A stretch of 42,808 nt of DNA from an uncultured Muribaculaceae bacterium (GTDB lineage Bacteria > Bacteroidota > Bacteroidia > Bacteroidales > Muribaculaceae), in contig CAJUDL010000030.1 in assembly GCA_910585285.1 (NCBI GenBank), positions 1 through 42,808 of the forward strand, given 5' to 3'. This document shows, in pieces, positions 33,174 through 42,588 of the stretch. Made by a program: the position numbers and the translations under genes. Each line of letters starts with the position of its first letter. The first letter of the stretch is position 1. The notes beneath the pieces are model-generated. The model ran no database searches, had not been told where the DNA came from, and worked only from the letters and a program-made list of their open reading frames with translations.

Positions 33174-36100
33174 AAACCAATATCATTTCGAAACTGAGAT
33201 TTGCGGCAGTGTCTGTCGCTGTTGCGGCGATTTCATCAGCCTCAATGGCTGACGTGACGGTGTCTTTCTCACGCATAAGTTATCGCAAGGCTATGGAAGA
33301 AATCCAGAAGGTATCGAATCTTCATTTCTTCTATAACACCTCGCTCAAAGGGCTCGACAACAAGGTGTCGCTTTCCGTGAAGAATGCATCTGAGCGATCA
33401 GCCCTCGACCGCCTCTTTGCCGGAAGCCAATTCGACTACACATTGAAGAGTGACAATACTGTGGTTGTCTATCAGAAAGGAGATTCTACCAAAGGTGAGA
33501 CTACGAATAATGTGAAAGAGCAGAAAGACACAGGCAAAAAGGTTAAAGGCGTTGTGACCGATGAAAACGGAGAGCCGTTGGTCGGTGTCACTGTTAAAGT
33601 GAAGAATTCCAATAAGGCTGTAATGACAGATCTTGACGGCAATTATTCTCTCAATGATCTTAAGAAAGGAGATGTTGTAGAACTGTCTTATGTGGGATAT
33701 GCTCCCAAAACTGTAAAAATTGAAGATTCCGGTTCCTATAACATCCGCCTTCAAGAGATTGCTTCGGAACTTGACGATGTAGTGGTCGTGGGATATGGAA
33801 GCCAGAAGAAGGTGAATCTGACCGGTGCTGTCAGCGTGGTTCAGGCAAAAGACCTCAACGGACGCCCTACTGGCAATGCCGCGACAGCTCTTCAGGGTGC
33901 AGACCCTTCACTTAATCTGACCATGGGTTCCGGCGGTCCGGATTCTGGGACTACACTCAATATCCGTGGCGCAACTTCAATCAACAGCAGCACGCCTCTC
34001 GTTCTTGTGGATGGTGTGGAGATGGATCTCACACGTGTCAATGCCAATGATATTGAGAGTGTATCAATCCTTAAGGATGCCTCGGCAGCTGCCGTTTATG
34101 GAGCGAAAGCTTCTGCGGGCGTAGTGCTCGTAACCACCAAGTCCGGTCAGAACGATACACGTGCACGTGTAAGTTTCGACCTTAAGGCAGGTTGGAAACG
34201 TCAGACCACAAGCTCTGAATATATGTCAAGCGGTTTCTGGCAGATGTATGTTAATGAGCAATCAATGCTTGCCAATTCCGGGAAACGCTTCCTTACGGAA
34301 TATCAAGAAAATGAATATGCCCAGTTGTGGATGCGTCTTGACGACAAGGTAGAGAATCCCGAGCGTCCTTGGGCTGTTCCAACACCTGACAAACATTGGA
34401 TGTTCTATGCTAACTATGACTGGTATAATCATTATTTCCGCAAGAACCGTCCGATGCAGGACTATAACGTCTCAATTCGCGGAGGGTCGAAGAAAGTGAA
34501 TTATTATGTAAGTGGTAGAGCATATCTTGAGGACGGAATGTTCAATATTTCAAACGACAAATTCAAAAGTTTCTCATTCAGGGCGAAACTTAATGCTGAT
34601 CTTACAAGCTGGCTGCGTTATCGCGCGAATGTAAGTTACTTCAATTCACACTATGATCATCCGGGTTATTACGACCTTGACAACTTCTTTTACCTCGCGC
34701 AGTTGCATACATATGCAGCTTTCCTTCCCACCAACCCCGACGGGACATCGGTCTTTCAGTTCGCTCCAGGTCTTGTCTCAACGGGTTCAGTGAATGTAGG
34801 TGGAGGTTATAATGCGATGATGAACCATGGAAAACATAAGACGGTAGACCGTAAGAATGAGGTTCTCGTTAAGAACACTATCGAGATTCAGCCTTTCAAA
34901 TGGTGGAAAATTATCGGAGAGTATGCCTATCTGTTCTTGAATACTACTCGTGAGAACCGTACAATGCCTGTTCCGTTCAGCCGCACGGAGGGTGTGATTG
35001 AATATGTTGACAGAGACTACAATGATGCGAAGTTCAGCGACAAGTTCTACCGCAATATGACCAACACATCGCGTCAGACAATTAATGCCTATATGGAATT
35101 TACCCCGAGTTTCGGCAGTCATAACTTCAAGGCTACAGTCGGGTTTAACGGTGAAATCTATCGTTACCTTTATTTCAAGGCAGGACGTGAAGACCTGCTG
35201 AGCGAGGATGTTAATTCACTGACCATCGCAACCGGGAATCCAACCGAAATCACAGATAAGATAAACAACTCTGTCACGTATGGCTATTTCGGGCGTATCA
35301 ACTATGATTATGAGGGAAAATACTTGGTAGAAGTTTCAGGTCGTTATGATGGAACTTCGAGGTTTGCAAAACATCATCGTTGGGGTTTCTTCCCCTCGGC
35401 ATCCGTAGGTTGGCGCTTCAGTGAGGAGAATTTTTTTGAACCTCTGCAGCCAATATGGAGCAATGGTAAGCTCCGTGCTTCATATGGTGTGCTTGGAAAC
35501 CAGCAGGTAGGTTTTTATGACTATATCCTTGAGATGTCAACCAATAATGGTAACAATAATGTAACTTTCGATGGAGTTGACAAAATCTATTACGCAAAAG
35601 TGAGTGACCCTGTTGCTGACGATCTTACATGGGAGAAAGTCATAACCTATGATATCGGTCTTGACCTCGGGTTCTTCAACAACCGTCTCGGTTTTTCGGG
35701 AGACTTATATATCCGCGACACCAAAGACATGCTCACATCAGGAGCACAGCTTCCTAACGTTTATGGAGCGAAGGTTCCTAAATCCAACTGTGCTGATCTG
35801 CGTACGAAGGGTTTCGAAATTTCAGTAAATTGGAATGATTCGTTCTCTCTGCTCGGCAGTCCCTTCACATACTCAGTAGGAGCGGGATTGGGCGATCAGA
35901 TCACTAAAATCACTAAATTCGACAACCCGGAGAAGATTCTCGGCAAGCATTATGTGGGTGAAACCCTTGGTGAAATCTGGGGATATCGCGTTGACGGTCT
36001 TTTCCAGACAGAGGAGGAAGCCAAGGCATACCAGGCTCAGATAGAGAGTGCCACATATGTCCATAACGGGATGAACTCCGGTCCGGACAAGGGGCTGCAC

Positions 36101-36727
36101 GCTGGTGATGTAAAATTCATTGACCTCAACGGCGACAATGCCATCACACCCGGTAACAGTAAAGTCGGAGATTCCGGCGACCGCGTCATAATCGGAAACA
36201 AACGCCCCCGTTACAACTACAATTTTAGGGGTAGTCTTGAATGGAAGGGAATTGACATTTCTGCTTTCTTCCAAGGAGTTGGAAGGTGCCATTGGTATCC
36301 CATGAATGAGTCTCGCACATTCTGGGGTCCTTACTGCCGTCCCTACATGGGATTTGTGCCCGAGGGTTTCCTTGACCAGGTATGGACTGAAGACAATCCC
36401 GACGGATATTTCCCGCGTCTGCGCACATATGAGGCATATTCCAGCAAGCGTTCCCTCAATGTGGCCAACGACCGCTATCTCCAGAATGTTTCCTATCTCC
36501 GTCTGAAGAATCTCACTGTGGGCTATACATTGCCCGTATGGAAAAACATCTTCAGCGAGCTGCGTGTGTATTTCTCTGCGGAGAATCTTGCTTATTGGTC
36601 TCCCTTTAAGAAGCACACCAAGCATATCGACCCGGAAACGGCAACAAAATCCGGTGTCAAGACTGGCGACGGAAATGTATATGGCTTCTCCAAGTCATTC
36701 ACATTCGGTGTTAATGTAACTTTCTAA
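33170..36727 (+). CDS. SusC/RagA-family TonB-dependent transporter with STN domain
   Basis: 1185 aa. Signal peptide (~1-27), STN domain (~28-105, VSFSRISYRKAMEEIQKVSN), CarboxypepD_reg-like domain (KVKGVVTDENGEPLVGVTVK, ~122-200), a TonB box-like VVVVGYGSQKKVNLTGAV, plug (~205-320) and a long outer-membrane barrel ending in KSFTFGVNVTF. It imports glycans through the outer membrane with TonB power. The STN domain is what talks to the FecR protein upstream. It begins with a 4-nt overlap to the small lipoprotein gene and is followed 14 bp later by SusD. Confidence 0.97.
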   Translation: MKTNIISKLRFAAVSVAVAAISSASMADVTVSFSRISYRKAMEEIQKVSNLHFFYNTSLKGLDNKVSLSVKNASERSALDRLFAGSQFDYTLKSDNTVVVYQKGDSTKGETTNNVKEQKDTGKKVKGVVTDENGEPLVGVTVKVKNSNKAVMTDLDGNYSLNDLKKGDVVELSYVGYAPKTVKIEDSGSYNIRLQEIASELDDVVVVGYGSQKKVNLTGAVSVVQAKDLNGRPTGNAATALQGADPSLNLTMGSGGPDSGTTLNIRGATSINSSTPLVLVDGVEMDLTRVNANDIESVSILKDASAAAVYGAKASAGVVLVTTKSGQNDTRARVSFDLKAGWKRQTTSSEYMSSGFWQMYVNEQSMLANSGKRFLTEYQENEYAQLWMRLDDKVENPERPWAVPTPDKHWMFYANYDWYNHYFRKNRPMQDYNVSIRGGSKKVNYYVSGRAYLEDGMFNISNDKFKSFSFRAKLNADLTSWLRYRANVSYFNSHYDHPGYYDLDNFFYLAQLHTYAAFLPTNPDGTSVFQFAPGLVSTGSVNVGGGYNAMMNHGKHKTVDRKNEVLVKNTIEIQPFKWWKIIGEYAYLFLNTTRENRTMPVPFSRTEGVIEYVDRDYNDAKFSDKFYRNMTNTSRQTINAYMEFTPSFGSHNFKATVGFNGEIYRYLYFKAGREDLLSEDVNSLTIATGNPTEITDKINNSVTYGYFGRINYDYEGKYLVEVSGRYDGTSRFAKHHRWGFFPSASVGWRFSEENFFEPLQPIWSNGKLRASYGVLGNQQVGFYDYILEMSTNNGNNNVTFDGVDKIYYAKVSDPVADDLTWEKVITYDIGLDLGFFNNRLGFSGDLYIRDTKDMLTSGAQLPNVYGAKVPKSNCADLRTKGFEISVNWNDSFSLLGSPFTYSVGAGLGDQITKITKFDNPEKILGKHYVGETLGEIWGYRVDGLFQTEEEAKAYQAQIESATYVHNGMNSGPDKGLHAGDVKFIDLNGDNAITPGNSKVGDSGDRVIIGNKRPRYNYNFRGSLEWKGIDISAFFQGVGRCHWYPMNESRTFWGPYCRPYMGFVPEGFLDQVWTEDNPDGYFPRLRTYEAYSSKRSLNVANDRYLQNVSYLRLKNLTVGYTLPVWKNIFSELRVYFSAENLAYWSPFKKHTKHIDPETATKSGVKTGDGNVYGFSKSFTFGVNVTF

Positions 36728-36741
36728 ATCTTAGAATAATC

Positions 36742-38523
36742 ATGAAAATATATAATTATCTGATATCTGCATCGATTGTTGCACTCATGGTCAGTTGCAC
36801 CTCGATGGATCAGTATCCGGAAGACAGCCTTTCCCCTGAAACATATTTCGGGTCGGAGACGGAGTTGCGTCAATATACCAACTCATTTTATACACTAATG
36901 CCTGGAATCGGGACATATTTATGGTATAGTCAGAATAGTGAGCTTGTAGCAACAAACCTCCCTTCGACCGAACTGCTTGGTACACGCGCCATTCCCTCCA
37001 AGGCAAGTGAAGTGGGATGGGAATGGGAAGACCTCAGGGACATAAACTATTTCCTCCAGTATTCTCACCGCTGCACCGACCACGAGGCACGAAACCATCA
37101 TGAGGGCGTAGCTTATTTCTTCAGGGCTCTTTTCTATTATAAAATGCTTGTGAAGTTTGGAGAGGTGCCACTATATGATGAGCCTATCGGTTCAAGCGAT
37201 CAGGCAATGCTCTCCAAACCACGTGACAGTCGGGATGCAGTTATAAACCATATCCTTCAAGATTGCGACAAGGCGTATGAACTCCTTCCCAAAGCACACA
37301 ACGCAGTGGAGATATGTGCCTGGACAGCACTGGCATTGAAATCACGTGCGGCTTTGTTTGAGGGAACATTCCGCAAATATCACGACGGAGATCCTTTCAA
37401 TCCAAACCATCTCCCCTGGGAGGAACTTCTGAAGACATGCGCTGATGCATCAAAACTACTCATGGAAAGCGGAGGTTACTCACTGCACACGTCGGGTAAA
37501 GAGCCTTACCGAGAGATGTTCTATTCACAGACACCGGACCCGAACGAATATATTTGGGCACGTATCAGCAGTGAGTCCGCCGGCAAATCGCATAATGCCA
37601 ATGATGCGTCGTTGACTCGGGGGATTTCCTTGACAAAACGTTTTGTCTGCCTTTATCTGAAGACCGATGGCTCCCGTTTTACCGATGATCCCAACTGGAT
37701 GACCTTAGGCTATCAGGATGAGTGCAAGAACCGCGACCCACGCATGTCCCAGACTGTGCTTTGCCCCGGTTATAAGCAGAAAGGCTCGGCAGCTTTAAGT
37801 TTCACAAACTTCACGAGCACGAAGGGTGGCTATCAGTTTATCAAATATGTGGCGGAAGCAGCCCAGAATTCATATGACCATTGTCGTTCCGCCCTCCCGA
37901 TTTTCCGTTTGGCAGAGGTTTATCTCAATTATGCGGAAGCTCTGGCAGAATTGGGGACATTGACTCAGACCGATCTTGACAATTCCATCAACAAGCTTCG
38001 CAAACGCGTTAAGATGCCGGATCTGAAACTGGCTGAAGCAAACCAGAATCCCGATCCCTTCCTGATGAGCGAGGAATGGGGGTATCCTAATGTTACGAAA
38101 AGTAGCAATACCGGTGTGATTCTTGAGGTGCGCCGCGAACGTCTCATAGAATTGGCTCTTGAGAACAATCATTATGAAGATATTCTTCGTTGGAAAGAGG
38201 GAAAAGTATATGAAAAACCATTTTACGGAATGTATTTTCCCGGACCCGGCAAATATGACATGACGGGAGATGGACGGGACAACATATGCCTTTATGAGGG
38301 TAAGAAACCATCCGGTTCGGGTCTTAAGTTCTTCCAGATAGGCAAAGACATCATCCTTTCAGAAGGGAACCACGGATTTACTATACGTAATAGCGAACCG
38401 GGTCTCGAACGTGTTTGGACCGAAACCCGCGACTACCTCTACGGTATCCCGACAACCGAACGTATACTTACCGGAGGTGCGTTGACCCAGAATCCGGGTT
38501 GGGACGACAAACTCACATTTTAA
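36742..38523 (+). CDS. SusD/RagB-family glycan-binding lipoprotein
   Basis: 593 aa. Lipobox VSC (Cys19, MKIYNYLISASIVALMVSC), the SusD N-terminal helical core (ASKAS...FFRALFYYKMLVKFGEVPLYDEP) and the C-terminal RagB block LNYAEALAEL ... VRRERLIELALENNHYEDILRWKEG. It sits on the cell surface as a lid over SusC and captures the glycan. The gene lies 14 bp after SusC, in the standard order. Confidence 0.96.
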   Translation: MKIYNYLISASIVALMVSCTSMDQYPEDSLSPETYFGSETELRQYTNSFYTLMPGIGTYLWYSQNSELVATNLPSTELLGTRAIPSKASEVGWEWEDLRDINYFLQYSHRCTDHEARNHHEGVAYFFRALFYYKMLVKFGEVPLYDEPIGSSDQAMLSKPRDSRDAVINHILQDCDKAYELLPKAHNAVEICAWTALALKSRAALFEGTFRKYHDGDPFNPNHLPWEELLKTCADASKLLMESGGYSLHTSGKEPYREMFYSQTPDPNEYIWARISSESAGKSHNANDASLTRGISLTKRFVCLYLKTDGSRFTDDPNWMTLGYQDECKNRDPRMSQTVLCPGYKQKGSAALSFTNFTSTKGGYQFIKYVAEAAQNSYDHCRSALPIFRLAEVYLNYAEALAELGTLTQTDLDNSINKLRKRVKMPDLKLAEANQNPDPFLMSEEWGYPNVTKSSNTGVILEVRRERLIELALENNHYEDILRWKEGKVYEKPFYGMYFPGPGKYDMTGDGRDNICLYEGKKPSGSGLKFFQIGKDIILSEGNHGFTIRNSEPGLERVWTETRDYLYGIPTTERILTGGALTQNPGWDDKLTF

Positions 38524-38558
38524 ATAGCGTTTAACTTTAATTAAAAACTAATATCATC

Positions 38559-40328
38559 ATGAGGAAAAGAAACTTTATGATTGCAGTCGCTGCATTTACT
38601 ATGCTCAGCGTACAGGCAAAGGATTATTTTGTGGCTCCTGAAGCCAGAGGTACAGGTGACGGTTCGTCATGGGAAAATGCCATGAAGCCAGACTGGAATT
38701 ACGAATCCGGAGACAACATATATCTTTCAGAAGGAACGTATGTCGCATCTTCAATAAAACTTGTGAATGGCGTATATTATACAGGTGGTTTCTCATCACA
38801 GGCAAAGGGTACTGATGTGACAGGTTATGCCCCGGAATCATATTCGACAGTTCTCACTCCCAACAATTCGAATACTGATGTATTCATGAGTCTGACCGGT
38901 GACAACAAGACTACAGAGACTATATTGAAGGGTGTTACTGTTAAAGGCGTTAAAGGATGTCAGGTAGGAGATTTCACAGGATCTGTGCTGTATCTTGAAA
39001 ACGCGCTTCTCACTATGGAGGATGTTGTTGTTACTGATAATACAACGACCTATGGAGGTATTATCGTGCCAAAATTCTCAATACTCAAATGCCATCGATG
39101 CGTATTCTCAAACAATATTCAGCTTAAAGAGAGTACCGGCAATAGGGAAAAGGGCATAGGTTCAATCCTTATGTCTCTACGTAGTGGAGATGATACGAAC
39201 CATACCCTTCTTGTGATGGACAGATGTGTCATTTACGGAAACTCATTCAATGATGCTGAAGCAGCATCTTGGACGGAAGAAGGGGGACTGATAAATGGCG
39301 AGAAGCATGGCTGTGATGTCATAATGGTAAATAATTTTGTAGACGGAGGAGGAATGAATATCAAAAAAATGGCAGGTTTCTTAAGAATGAACACCACAAC
39401 TAAAACCACTCCTCAATTGGCTGCTTTTGCCTATAATACTATCTATAATTTCCAGGTAAGCGACGAGCAGGCAACGGGAACGACTGTTACGCTGGGAGGA
39501 AATACTTCGGTTTTCTTTGGAGCAAATATCATTGTCAGTCCGCAGGATTATGTTGAAGTGGAATATGGTGAATTTATGCCTGATGGCGTGACAAAGCAGA
39601 CCAATTACAAAGCTTCCTATATGAAAGACAATATCCTGAATCCAACGGAGGGGTCAACTTCGAATCAATGTTTTGCTATAGGTAAATGTTCAACAGCAGA
39701 GGATGTGCCTCAATGGCTTGGTGCTGGTTATAATTTCGTTGGAGGTCGCACAATGATCAACAAAGGAAATTTTTGGGTTGAAGACTGGGGGCGCATTACA
39801 AGCCAGTATGAGGTCGGAGACAATTGGAAAGTTATAAATCAGAGAGATGTGTTTGGTGACAATGAACCAAATGTGGATGGTTATGTAGGCTATATAGAGC
39901 CCCTTAAAGGTATCGGCTGTGAAGACGCAGACTCGCAGAAAATTATTGAAGCCTGGGAACTTTCTGCATTCCGCGATCATATAAAGCAATATCCTAATCT
40001 TTCTTATACAGTTGACTATCTGGACAACATTGATTTGACCATTGACATACTTGGCAACGAGCGAGGAGCAAAGACCTGGTCGGGATGTTATGATGTTACC
40101 AAAGGTCAAAGTGGTGTCAAGAGTATTCTTGCGGATGGAACTGATACCCTCTGCATCGTGAAAGTAGACACAGGTCTCTATGAAGTTAAAAGCGATATGG
40201 AAGCTAAAGTTTACGATATGACAGGACGCTGCGTAGCTATGGGTGTTGGATCTATTGATTTAAGAGGTTTTCCACAAGGCATATATGTTGTGAAAGCCGG
40301 CTCGAAAAGCACGAAGCTATTTAAATGA
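38559..40328 (+). CDS. Secreted parallel beta-helix protein with T9SS-like tail
   Basis: 589 aa. Signal peptide (~1-20), then DYFVAPEARGTGDGSSWENA, the DUF1565-type start of right-handed beta-helix proteins, and turns with repeated G-V-T/S patterns over ~60-390. Such folds include polysaccharide lyases and carbohydrate epimerases; no catalytic triad is apparent. The C-terminal ~55 residues (YEVKSDMEAKVYDMTGRCVA ... GIYVVKAGSKSTKLFK) look like a type IX secretion sorting domain, so it is probably displayed on the surface. Located 35 bp after SusD and before a strong terminator. Function probably in cleavage or binding of the same glycan. Confidence 0.8.
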   Translation: MRKRNFMIAVAAFTMLSVQAKDYFVAPEARGTGDGSSWENAMKPDWNYESGDNIYLSEGTYVASSIKLVNGVYYTGGFSSQAKGTDVTGYAPESYSTVLTPNNSNTDVFMSLTGDNKTTETILKGVTVKGVKGCQVGDFTGSVLYLENALLTMEDVVVTDNTTTYGGIIVPKFSILKCHRCVFSNNIQLKESTGNREKGIGSILMSLRSGDDTNHTLLVMDRCVIYGNSFNDAEAASWTEEGGLINGEKHGCDVIMVNNFVDGGGMNIKKMAGFLRMNTTTKTTPQLAAFAYNTIYNFQVSDEQATGTTVTLGGNTSVFFGANIIVSPQDYVEVEYGEFMPDGVTKQTNYKASYMKDNILNPTEGSTSNQCFAIGKCSTAEDVPQWLGAGYNFVGGRTMINKGNFWVEDWGRITSQYEVGDNWKVINQRDVFGDNEPNVDGYVGYIEPLKGIGCEDADSQKIIEAWELSAFRDHIKQYPNLSYTVDYLDNIDLTIDILGNERGAKTWSGCYDVTKGQSGVKSILADGTDTLCIVKVDTGLYEVKSDMEAKVYDMTGRCVAMGVGSIDLRGFPQGIYVVKAGSKSTKLFK

Positions 40329-40362
40329 ATGCAATGAAGTGATATAATGTAGATTAGCTGGT

Positions 40363-40401
40363 AGGAGGCGTGGCTCTCTCCGATTGCCACGCCTCCTTTT
40401 T
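40363..40401 (+). terminator. Strong intrinsic terminator closing the SusCD operon
   Basis: GGAGGCGTGGC (40364-40374) pairs perfectly with GCCACGCCTCC (40386-40396), an 11-bp GC-rich stem with an 11-nt loop, followed by T5. It separates the beta-helix gene from the GH50-like gene, which therefore likely has its own promoter within 40402-40446. Confidence 0.9.
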
Positions 40402-40446
40402 CTTTAGTATCCCTTCTTATGCTCCTCTTTTAAAAACAATAACGAT

Positions 40447-42567
40447 ATGGGAATGCCACACATAAATAAAGTGATAATGATGGTCTGTATGGCTTCTGCC
40501 GTTTCTGCGGTCGGTGCTCAGCTGCCTGTTTTGAGAATTACAGACAATCCTGAGGTGAAAATCATGCCGAATTCCACATCCGAACTTAAAGTTTCAAACG
40601 ACAGGATAGAGGTGACTACAAATGGGTGGGCATCGGGCATAATTTTTGAAAATGATTGGAATCTGACGGGTTATAACCGTGTTCGCTTCAATGTTGAGAA
40701 TCTTGACTCAGTACAATATTTGCAGATGACGTTTCATATGCAGGATAAAAAGAAATACGTATCCCCTATAAAAGGAGCGGCACCTGGCACCCTTACTGAT
40801 AATTTTTATGTTGCTCCACGGGAAACAAGACAAGTGGAGATTTGGTTTCCAGCGGAAATACTGTATCCCGATGTTGATGCTGCCTTCGGAGGAATGCATG
40901 TAAGTCCATATGCTTATGCTGGTCATTATGCTTATCGCTTTAATCCATCTAATGTAAAAGCCATTAAAGTTCTTGCCCGTAGGCATACTGCCGGTGTGCA
41001 CTATGTCATCTCTGACTTCATTATTCTTCCCGGTAAGGTTAAAGAGCCTGAACCGATGATGAAATTGGGGAAAAATGAATTTTTTCCATTCATAGACAGT
41101 TTTGGTCAGTTTAAGCATAAAGAATGGCAAGGAAAGATTCATTGTGATAACGATTTGAAAAAAGCCTTGAAAGCAGAGGAGAAGGATCTTGCCAATCATC
41201 CCGGTCCCAAAGACCGTTCTCGTTTTGGAGGATGGCTCAATGGACCCCGATTGCAGGCTACTGGTCATTATAGAGTTGAGAAAGTGAACGGAAAGTGGTG
41301 GCTTGTGGATCCGGAAGGGTATCTTTTTTGGTCGCATGGTGTGGTGCGAGTCACACCTTCAAGCGGGATAACACCTCTTGATAATCGTCGTCATTATTTT
41401 GAGAGTCTTCCGAAGGAAAATTCTGAGCTTGGTCAATTTTATTTTACGTACGACACTTTGATGAAACCTTACTATGAGGTAAGGAATATCGATACTACCT
41501 ACGATTATTCATGCGCCAATATATATCGCAAATATGGTTCTGATTTCCGTAAGAAATTTGCTGAGATGTCTCATCGACGACTTAAAAGCTGGGGACTCAA
41601 TACTATCGCAAATTCTTCTGACCGCTCTATTTATATGATGGATCAGACTCCATATGTGGAGCGAATCGAGATTCATTCAAAACCATTGGAAGGTGCTGGT
41701 GGAGCATGGTGGCATTTCATGGATCCGTTTGACCCATCGTTTGAAGCGACAGAACGTGAACGACTTGAAGCCAAGAGAAAAGAAATTGAGGATCCCTGGT
41801 GCATAGGACTTTTTGTTGACAATGAAATCAACTGGGGTACACCTGAAACTCTCGCTACGGCGGCTATCACAGCTCCTGCTACTCAGGCTGCAAAAATAGA
41901 GATGATAAATGATCTGAAAAAGAAATATATTTCAATAGAGAATCTTAATGAAAAATGGGGCTCAAGGTTTGATTCTTGGGATGCATTGCTTGCAAACAGG
42001 GATACTGTGCCTGCGGCAGCCAGAGAAGACATTGAGACATTTAACCGAAGGCTTATTGAGGAATATTTCAGCACAGTACGTAGGGTATTCAAGGAATATG
42101 CACCTAACAAGCTATATCTCGGATGTCGGTTTGCGGGATGGAATATTGATGTATTGTCAGCTGCATCGCGATATTGTGATGTAATCAGTTATAATCTTTA
42201 TTATCATAATTTAAATTGGTTTAAAATTCCCGGTGGATTTGACAAACCAGTTATGATCGGAGAATTCCATTTTGGTGCAACGGATCGCGGTCTATTCCAT
42301 CCTGGTCAAGTGCATACCAATAACCAGAAAGATAGGGCTCGTAGCTATTACGATTATGTGCATTCAGCCCTTATCCATCCGAATATTATAGGAACACACT
42401 GGCATCAATTTTCTGACCAGATGTCAAGTGGACGTTTCGATGGCGAAAATTTTCAGGTCGGTTTAACAGATGTATGTGATACACCTTATTATGATACGAT
42501 AGAAAAAATTCGTGATATAGGGTACGGGATGTATGAGACCCGCTACAATGATAAATTACTTAAATAA
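40447..42567 (+). CDS. GH50-like beta-agarase-type glycoside hydrolase
   Basis: 706 aa with a signal peptide (~1-24). An N-terminal CBM-like beta-sandwich (~25-200; NWDLTGYNRV-type strands, FNVENLDSVQYLQMTFH) precedes a GH-A TIM barrel. E460 in LFVDNEINWG (acid/base) and E606 in MIGEFHFGATDRG (nucleophile) match the catalytic blocks of GH50 agarases, as do KWWLVDPEGYLFWSHGV and the final QFSDQMSSGRFDGENFQVGLTDV. GH50 enzymes cut beta-1,4 bonds in agarose or related galactans. Placement after a terminator but in line with SusCD suggests the locus handles a galactose-rich marine or host-type glycan; a non-agar substrate is quite possible. Confidence 0.85.
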   Translation: MGMPHINKVIMMVCMASAVSAVGAQLPVLRITDNPEVKIMPNSTSELKVSNDRIEVTTNGWASGIIFENDWNLTGYNRVRFNVENLDSVQYLQMTFHMQDKKKYVSPIKGAAPGTLTDNFYVAPRETRQVEIWFPAEILYPDVDAAFGGMHVSPYAYAGHYAYRFNPSNVKAIKVLARRHTAGVHYVISDFIILPGKVKEPEPMMKLGKNEFFPFIDSFGQFKHKEWQGKIHCDNDLKKALKAEEKDLANHPGPKDRSRFGGWLNGPRLQATGHYRVEKVNGKWWLVDPEGYLFWSHGVVRVTPSSGITPLDNRRHYFESLPKENSELGQFYFTYDTLMKPYYEVRNIDTTYDYSCANIYRKYGSDFRKKFAEMSHRRLKSWGLNTIANSSDRSIYMMDQTPYVERIEIHSKPLEGAGGAWWHFMDPFDPSFEATERERLEAKRKEIEDPWCIGLFVDNEINWGTPETLATAAITAPATQAAKIEMINDLKKKYISIENLNEKWGSRFDSWDALLANRDTVPAAAREDIETFNRRLIEEYFSTVRRVFKEYAPNKLYLGCRFAGWNIDVLSAASRYCDVISYNLYYHNLNWFKIPGGFDKPVMIGEFHFGATDRGLFHPGQVHTNNQKDRARSYYDYVHSALIHPNIIGTHWHQFSDQMSSGRFDGENFQVGLTDVCDTPYYDTIEKIRDIGYGMYETRYNDKLLK

Positions 42568-42588
42568 TTAGACAAAAGTACGTGTAAA

